A stretch of DNA of 64,000 nt from Culex pipiens pallens (Eukaryota > Arthropoda > Insecta > Diptera > Culicidae), in contig NC_068938.1 of NCBI RefSeq assembly GCF_016801865.2, positions 197,916,077-197,980,076 on the forward strand, read 5' to 3'. The notes beneath the pieces were generated by a model. The model searched no databases. It saw only the letters and a list, made by a program, of their open reading frames with translations, and was not told where the DNA came from. A program made the translations under genes and the position numbers. Of this stretch, positions 56,601-64,000 are shown piece by piece. Within the stretch, counting starts at the first letter, position 1. Each line of letters starts with the position of its first letter.

Positions 56601-58144
56601 TTGATTGATTTTGAATTTTGAATATTAATTTGAATTTTGATTGATTTTGCAACTCAAAAAATTTTGATTGATTTTGAATTTTGAATATTAATTTTAATTT
56701 TGATTAATTTTGCAACGCAAAATAAGTTTTAAAATTTTAATTGACAATATTTTTGATTTTTTTCCATGAATCACCATTTTTCAAATGACAACTTTTCATC
56801 GATCTTAACTTAAGACCATGAGATGCAATTTGCATTTTCTCAAAATAAACCAAAACTTTCTAAAATTAAAAAAAATATTTATCTGGGGAAGTCAATTTTC
56901 AGGTTGAGAATTGCTCAAATCTGATCTGTAAACTCTGTCTTACTATCCTTTTGTCAGAGCAAACAGAAGATGCTGAAAATATTCATAAATTACTCAAAGT
57001 TGTGAATTACGCAATGCTATTCAGATGTATTTTTTTAATTAGGCCGCTGCAAATATTTTCATGCAATGGTTATGATTTTTAGCATGTTAGGACTCATTTG
57101 AGAATATATTCAAATGCAAACTAACTTCCGATGTATAGTATCACAAAAAAAATCCCCAATTTTTTAAGATGTCTTGATTAAAAAAAATGACTGCTAATTA
57201 TCTGTACTGGTTTACAATTCATTAAAAAAATATGTTTTAAACAGAGTTTGTCAATATTTTTTGTAATTGTTCCCTCTTCACTTCGTTCTTGGTTGAAATC
57301 AAGTTACATAAACTTTTGAAATAATTTCAAAATTTTATTATCTGATCTAATCTACACAAACGCAGTCAGTCCGATGAAAGCATGCTGGAAAGTCTTGTGT
57401 TCAAAGCATGTTCCAAGAACTTTTCTTGTCAATGCGGATCACATTTCACAGAATCTACAGGGGAGGAAGGCTCCCATAAACTTTTGAAAATATTTTCAAC
57501 GGCAATTTTTAGAAGGAAAAAAAATCACAAAAATATTTCAGAAAATTAGATTTCGAAAACACTTTTATTTTTAATCAAACCAAAAGTTGCCAGTTTGCCA
57601 CAACTCTTCCAAAGATACTAAAGCTCCAAACTTCACAATTTTTCGAAAAATCTTGTTGGGCCAGATCATCTAAAAAACTGCCATATTTTTAATTAGCAGA
57701 TTCTGGAATTAACTTTAAACGTATTTTTTAACCTTTCTACAGTTATTTCAGTTTTGATAGTGTTGACAAATGTTTAATTTTTCTGGTAAATCAGAAAGTC
57801 GCTATTTGTTTTCTAGAAAACAAATAATCAAACAAATCCTAAAACATCAAATTTTAATAACTCAATGATCAGAACCACCCTACTTCCACAACCACCCCTC
57901 ACCAGACCTGTTTAGTGACGCGCAACACACCGCCGCTGACATTTGGCTTGTACGGAACGTCGCAGTTTTGGGAATTTCATTGATGGTGTCACCTCCACGG
58001 CTGGTGCTACGCAGAGGTGGTGTGTATGCTTTCAACATGAATGAAATTCAACACCACCACCGTCAGCGGTTGTGGGAGCAAAAAAAAAAAAGCGTAAACG
58101 TGAATGGATTTTGAATGATTTTTTTTTTTTCTAAAAAAAAAGAA
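56601..58144. other. AT-rich stretch, GC-richer 57890-58080; nothing recognised
   Basis: A short imperfect duplication of 'gattgattttgaattttgaa' lies at the left edge (56600-56720). 57890-58080 is less AT-rich and without a supported gene. Confidence 0.4.
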
Positions 58145-60076
58145 GAGCAATTCTCTGAGATTTCGGTCATTCGATTTTTTCTGTATTTTTTAATCCGGCT
58201 GAAACTTTTTTGGTGCCTTCGGTATGCCCAAAGAAGCCATTTTGCATCATTAGTTTGTCCATATAATTTTCCATACAAATTTGGCAGCTGTCCATACAAA
58301 AATGATATGTGAAAATTCAAAAATCTGTATCTTTTGAAGGAATTTTTTGATCGATTTGGTGTCTTCGGCAAAGTTGTAGGTATGGATATGGACTACACTG
58401 AAAAAAAATGGTACACGGTAAAAAAAAATTTGGTGATTTTTTATTTAACTTTTTGTCACTAAAACTTGATTTGCAAAAAAACACTATTTTTAATTTTTTT
58501 TATTTTTCGATATGTTTTAGAGGACATAAAATGCCAACTTTTCAGAAATTTCCAGAATGGGCAAAAAATCTTTGACCGAGTTATGATTTTTTGAATCAAT
58601 ACAGATTTTTTCAAAAAATCGAAATATTGGTCGCAAAAATTTTTCAACTTCATTTTTCGATGTAAAATCGAATTTGCAATCAAAAAGTACTTTAGTGATT
58701 TTTTGATAAAGTGCACCGTTTTCAAGTTATAACCAATTTTAGGTAACTTTTTTGAAAATAGTCGCAGTTTTTCATTTTTTTAAATTAGTGCCCATGTTTG
58801 CCCATCTTTGAAAAAAATATTTTTGAAAAGCTGAGAAAATTCTCTATATTTTGCTTTATTGAACTTTGTCGATACGACCCATAGTTGCTGAGATATTGCC
58901 ATGCAAAGGTTAAAAAACAGGAAAATTGATGTTTTCTAAGTCTCACCCAAATAACCCACCATTTTCTAATGTCGATATCTCAGCAACTATAGGTCCGATT
59001 TACAATGTTAAAACATGAAACATTCGTGAAATTTTCCGATCTTTTCGAAAAAAATATTTTCAAAAATTTAAAATCAAGACTAACATTTCAAATGGGCGTA
59101 ATATTGAATGTTTAGCCCGTTTGAAATGTTAGTCTTGATTTTAAATTTTTGAAAATATTTTTTTCGAAAAGATCGGAAAATTTCACGAATGTTTCATGTT
59201 TTAACATTGTAAATCGGACCTATAGTTGCTGAGATATCGACATTAGAAAATGGTGGGTTATTTGGGTGAGACTTAGAAAACATCAATTTTCCTGTTTTTT
59301 AACCTTTGCATGGCAATATCTCAGCAACTATGTGTCGTATCGACAAAGTTCAATAAAGCAAAATATAGAGAATTTTCTCAGCTTTTCAAAAATATTTTTT
59401 TCAAAGATGGGCAAACATGGGCACTAATTTTAAAAAATGAAAAACTGCGACTATTTTCAAAAAAGTTACCTAAAATTGGTTATAACTTGAAAACGGTGCA
59501 CTTTATCAAAAAATCACTAAAGTATTTTTTGATTGCAAATTCGATTTTACATCGAAAAATGAAGTTGAAAAATTTTTGCGACCAATATTTCGATTTTTTG
59601 AAAAAATCTGTATTGATTCAAAAAATCATAACTCGGTCAAAAATTTTTTGCCCATTCTGGAAATTTCTGAAAAGTTGGCATTTTATGTCCTCTAGAACAT
59701 ATCAAAAAATAAAAAAAATTAAAAATAGTGTTTTTTTGCAAATCAAGTTTTAGTGACAAAAAGTTAAATAAAAAATCACCAAATTTTTTTTTACCGTGTA
59801 TCATTTTTTTTCAGTGTAGTCCATATCCATACCTACAACTTTGCCGAAGACACCAAATCGATCAAAAAATTCCTTCAAAAGATACAGATTTTTGAATTTT
59901 CACATATCATTTTTGTATGGACAGCTGCCAAATTTGTATGGAAAATTATATGGACAAACTAATGATGCAAAATGGCTTCTTTGGGCATACCAAAGGCACC
60001 AAAAAAGTTTCAGCTGGATTAAAAAATACAAAAATTAAAATTAAAGAAAAAAGACCGATTCCGTAGAGAACTGCTC
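58145..60076. mobile_element. Fold-back family 1, full-length 1.93-kb palindrome
   Basis: Left end GAGCAATTCTC, right end GAGAACTGCTC, flanked by AGAA on both sides (58141-58144 and 60077-60080). The two ~960-bp arms are near-perfect reverse complements up to a short central stretch at about 59100-59125, within 'aaatgggcgtaatattgaat'. Open frames of 88-147 codons mirror each other across the centre and are not genes. No transposase. The high arm identity suggests a recent origin or conversion between arms. Confidence 0.9.
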
Positions 60077-60080
60077 AGAA

Positions 60081-62040
60081 GGAATAATTGTCAAATTTTC
60101 ATAAATACACTATCTTAAATTAAATCTATTGGAATAAATATAAGAAAAAAAATTCTTTACCAGAATCCTCGCCAAACAAAATGACTCAATAGCTGCAAAG
60201 ATGGTGTCCCCAACCAGTCTGTGCGTGGGCGGTCAAATCTTCCCTTCTCCTCCCCAACCCCCGCAAGAAGACGCAAACAAAAAAAGGATTTCCCAGCCAA
60301 CGCCGGGCTCGGTCCGTCCATCGGGACCAGACTCAAGGATCATCACGGCCGCATGGAGGCTGCCGATGGCCATTCTGAATGTCAAATGAGATGTGGGAAC
60401 CCCGCCACCACCCTCGGATAATTCTCCAAACTAAGATGGCAGACTGCGAAACTTGAAACTAGGATGCCACTTTTGAGTGGATCTTTGTCTGAAGCGCGGG
60501 AAAAGCTTGCAAACACCGACGTGGGTTGTTCTGAAAAAGAGTGGGGAGGGAGCGACATTTCCATACTTCTTTTTCTCGCAAAAGCTGATGTGGGTTGTAC
60601 GAGCTCAGCTGCATCAACGAGTTGAGCGTAACATTTTCTTTAAGGATGATGGTGCGGTTCATGCGTTAGTCCTTGAAACGGGTGTCAATTGGCAAATTGA
60701 TGCTGGGACAAGTTGGAAAGTTTTTCTTAAGGTCGCTCAAGAGCTTCTTCAAACTTGTAGAGGACTTTCTTTACTTATTTTCTTTAGGGTGACGTAAGAC
60801 CTTTTCTAGACAAGTCTTAAGAAACTCAGAACAAAGTTATGACAGAATGTAACAGTTCAACACTTACCAATGTCAGACTCGAACCAGCTCCATCTGGAAC
60901 CACTTTAATCACCAAAAACTTACCTGATCAAGTTCATTCACCGCAAGACTTGCCCCTCCCTACCAAAATCTTGAAGTCCGTACTAGAAAGCTAGTTTGCC
61001 CAAACTCACGTTAATCAGCGCCTAATCACTACGCCTCGCTCATGATTGTCTTAATTTCCTCCCAAAGAGTCAGAATCTCACCCGTCTTGAACTAATCAGC
61101 ATGTAAATTTCCACAACTTGCCTCGGTCGGAAAAATTACCGCACAACCACCGAATCAAAGCTGTACTGGGTGACGACAAGACCTCCGAATCACCGGGGAC
61201 AGAAATTACGGCACGTTCTGCGGTGGTGGGTTCTGCTCAGTTCTAACTCCCTTCTCAGTGGGAGTTGTTGTTATTCAAATCAGTTCGCTCCCCCTTGAGG
61301 TGAGGTCCTTGGAGCAACACCCACTTGAGTTTGGGCACCACCACCTAGGATAGGTCACCGAGGTCGGTTGTGGGTTTTTGTGGAAAATCTTTTTCTTGTT
61401 GGGGTTGCGGGGAAGTCTTTCTTACGGTGTGGATTTGCATTTTCTGGTAACGACCAACGGGAGGTTGCTTGTTCTTTCGATCTTAATTAAGGCGCATCTA
61501 ATTTCTTGGTGTCTGGAGATTTGTGACTTTTGGAATCCGAATTTTTAAAATTGTGAGTCTCTTAGATTTAGAATTTCTATAAGAACACTAGGTATCATGG
61601 ACTATCTGTAGAGAAAGGATGAATCGTAAAAAGTTTCGGTAAATTTATCAAAAATAAAACAAAACTTTGTAGATTTGACAGTAGGAACTAGTCAACAAAA
61701 GTAAGCAGATTTTTTTAAATTGGCAACCTGGAAAAATACTGTTGGTTTTGAAATTCAGTAATTTTTATTCATCCTTTTGACTGGTTCAGCTTGTACTTCT
61801 GCTAGTCTTTGTAGGTTGTTTGGTTAATCCAGCTACTAACCTAATGGTTCTTAATGGAATTGTTTGAAATCCGAAAAATCTAAAATCTGTAATAAAATCT
61901 TTGTTTTGTTTTATATTACACACTTGAAATACCTAAACAACTTACAGTACAAAAAAAATCTTAATAAACTGACAATCAAAAAAAAAATAAACTGTAAATG
62001 CATAAAATACTTAAAATGCATAAAATACTATAAAGACTAT
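60081..62040. other. No coding exon supported; possible SDR leader exon ending at 60924
   Basis: 60190-61460 is less AT-rich than its surroundings. On the minus strand a perfect donor, CAG|GTAAGT, lies at 60926-60918, so an untranslated or short leader exon of the SDR gene could end at 60924. The only nearby ATG (aatgaacttgatcag) gives a phase that does not match the 51475 acceptor. Open frames of 60-106 codons are not supported. Confidence 0.35.
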
Positions 62041-62049
62041 AAGTATAAG

Positions 62050-62850
62050 TAAAATACTTAAAATACTTGAAATACTTAAAATACTTAAAATACTTAAAAA
62101 ATACTTAAAATTCTTAAAATTCCAAATTTAAATAAAAAATAATAAATTTTTAAAATTCTTTAAATTTTTAAAAAAATTTAAATTCTTAAAAATTTTAAAA
62201 TTCTTAAATTTTTAAAATTCTTAAATTTTTTAAAATTCTTTAAATCATTAAATTCTTAAAATTCTTAAAATTCTTAAAATTCTTAAAATTCTTAAAATTC
62301 TTAAAATTCTAAAAAAATCTTTAAATTCTTAAAATTCTTAAAATTCTTAAAATTCTTAAAATTCTTAAAATTCTTAAAATTCTTAAAATTCTTGAAATTC
62401 TTAAAATTCTTGAAATTCTTAAAATTCTTAAAATTCTTAAAATTCTTAAAATTCTTAAAATTCTTAAAATTCTTAAAATTCTTAAAATTCTTAAAATTCT
62501 TAAAATTCTTAAAATTTTTAAAATTCTTAAAATTCTTAAAATTCTTGAAATTCTTAAAATTCTTAAAATTCTTAAAATTCTTAAAATTCTTAAAATTCTT
62601 AAAATTCTTAAAATTCTTAAAATTCTTAAAATTCTTAAAATTTTTAAAATTCTTAAAATTTTTAAAATTCTTAAAATTCTTAAAATTCTTAAAATTCTAA
62701 AAATTCTAAAAATTCTAAAAATTCTAAAAATTCTAAAAATTCTAAAAATTCTAAAAATTCTAAAAATTCTAAAAATTCTAAAAATTCTAAAAATTCTAAA
62801 AATTCTAAAAATTCGTAAAATTCTAAAAATTCGTAAAATTCCTAGAATTT
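62050..62850. repeat. 9-bp tandem array: AATACTTAA, AAATTCTTA, then AATTCTAAA
   Basis: Three consecutive sub-blocks of 9-bp units that differ by single steps: AATACTTAA (about 62050-62110), AAATTCTTA (to about 62695) and AATTCTAAA (about 62697-62840). Gives a 102-codon Lys-Phe-Leu repeat frame that is not a gene. Confidence 0.95.
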
Positions 62851-63931
62851 TAAAATTCTTGAAAATTTTATCTAAAAATGCTCAACTCTCAAACGTGAAG
62901 AAGAAGTACTCAACCCTTGAAATCCGTAATAGAAGCGCAATAGAGCAGCTCCCTAGCATTGCCTACCCAAAGGCGCATTGCCCAAACCAACGTTACAAGC
63001 CGTTACGAAAGACATTTCTCGACTCAACTCGTCATTCAAGTCACGCTCGGTTCAAGCACATTTTACTGCCTCAGTCGTAGAATACCAAAACAATACGGAA
63101 CTAGCCGACACAAAAGTCCCAAAATTTTGATTCCGTTGAAGATCTTTGTCTTTATTATTAGGGATCGGCTTCTTGTGAGGCACACTCAATCGATAGATCG
63201 GCTTACGTGAGCGGGGTTCTGATTGGGGAAGGATCAATGCGCGGGATAAAAAAATCAAAAAGAAGTTCCAAAATTTAGCGAAAATATGCAACATCACTGT
63301 GATAAGCAGTTTTGGCGAGAATATTCCCGTTGAGAGTGAGATTTACGGTACGGGTCAACACAAACAAAGAATTCCCGAAACATTTGCATTTTATATGCAA
63401 AATTCTGCTTTCCAAAATTTCGCAAACGATTAAGATTATGTTTTGGACTGCTTGAACTAACGTCATCGCCCTCTTTTTCTGCAAGTCATCCCAACCAAGT
63501 TAGTTCTTGGGAAAGAAACTGGTATTTTTTCTAATTTATTGTTACCATCGTTTTTTTTCGTTCTACGCTCATTTTGATGGGTCCAATCAAGCGTGTACGA
63601 CTGAGAATTTGGCTAATTTAAGCTAAATCGCAAATGTTCGGTCTGTTCTGACTGTCAGAGAATCTTCACAACTAACCCTGTGGACAAAAACAATTTGATC
63701 GGTGTTTTGCTACGCTAATGGGACGCAGTAACCCATTTAAGTTTAGCGTGTAAAAAGTGAGCTTTTTGCGTCAAAGGACTTTCAGAGTACGTTTTAATTC
63801 ACGGGAGCAATGAACTGGTTAACAAAGGAGATTTAGTATGACGTCTCAAGTACGGACTTCTAGGATAAGGTACTAAGTGGAATAATGTATCATTTATTTA
63901 CAAAGGATTATCAGAAACTCAAGATTTTTTT
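62851..63931. other. No gene recognised
   Basis: Moderately AT-rich, with short overlapping frames on both strands but no motif, splice pair or element ends that I can identify. Confidence 0.4.
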
Positions 63932-64000
63932 TGTATTTTTGTATTTTTGTATTTTTGTATTTTTGTATTTTTGTATTTTTGTATTTTTGTATTTTTGTAT
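63932..64000. repeat. 9-bp tandem array TTTTTGTAT, runs off the window
   Basis: About seven and a half units are visible. The array continues past the end of the window, so its length is unknown. Confidence 0.9.

Noticed and set aside
59310..59753. 147-codon open frame and its 88-codon mirror at 58459-58725
   Set aside because: The two are the same sequence from opposite arms of the palindrome; repeated in non-coding relatives.
60477..60797. 106-codon open frame
   Set aside because: No motif, overlaps frames on the opposite strand, no homologous character that I can recognise.
62392..62700. 102-codon Lys-Phe-Leu repeat open frame
   Set aside because: Product of the AAATTCTTA array, not a gene.

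Overview
This window looks like a transposon-rich piece of an insect nuclear genome, most probably a culicine mosquito (Culex-like). The reasons are AT-rich sequence, GT-AG spliced exons separated by multi-kilobase introns, an errantivirus with a tRNA-Ser-type primer site, tRNA-derived SINEs, many short inverted-repeat elements and long low-complexity arrays. The species is inferred; no single marker in the window fixes it.

Host genes are sparse. Only two are supported, both on the minus strand. (1) Four coding exons of a divergent short-chain dehydrogenase/reductase (SDR) lie at 51272-51475, 34476-34629, 34055-34413 and 33801-33959. They join in phase into 291 codons plus a stop. The N-terminal exon was not found. 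All three SDR signature motifs are degenerate, which suggests a pseudoenzyme. The intron between its first two visible exons is 16.6 kb and packed with repeats. (2) One first coding exon (21445-21622) encodes a membrane-anchored N-terminus of unknown identity, with a consensus splice donor. The rest of that gene was not found.

The best-defined element is a complete errantivirus (gypsy-type endogenous retrovirus of insects) at 6759-14196. It has two 356-bp LTRs that look identical by eye, a tRNA-Ser-like primer site, gag, pol (read by -1 frameshift) and env, and sits in a (TA)n tract. All three reading frames are open, and a splice donor/acceptor pair for an env mRNA is visible. It is the youngest-looking element in the window.

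The remainder is mostly non-autonomous repeats. There are two families of giant fold-back (palindromic) elements: family 1 at 3738-4658, 29188-31205 (old), 42094-42905 (chimeric) and 58145-60076, and family 2 at 18149-19493, 40785-42093 and 42906-43959. There are two diverged copies of an element carrying a ~164-bp internal minisatellite (14476-16290 and, inverted, 49650-50860). TA- and TTAA-flanked MITEs include a three-level nest at 45433-47110. CCCGAGCAG-ended elements lie at 29368-29815 and 47159-49587, and there are several tRNA-headed SINEs. Three separate arrays of 9-bp AT-rich repeats lie at 52572-53440, 62050-62850 and 63932 to the window end. No rRNA genes, convincing functional tRNA genes or CRISPR arrays were seen.

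Stretches with nothing recognisable are listed as such. All judgements come from reading the sequence; no database search was made.
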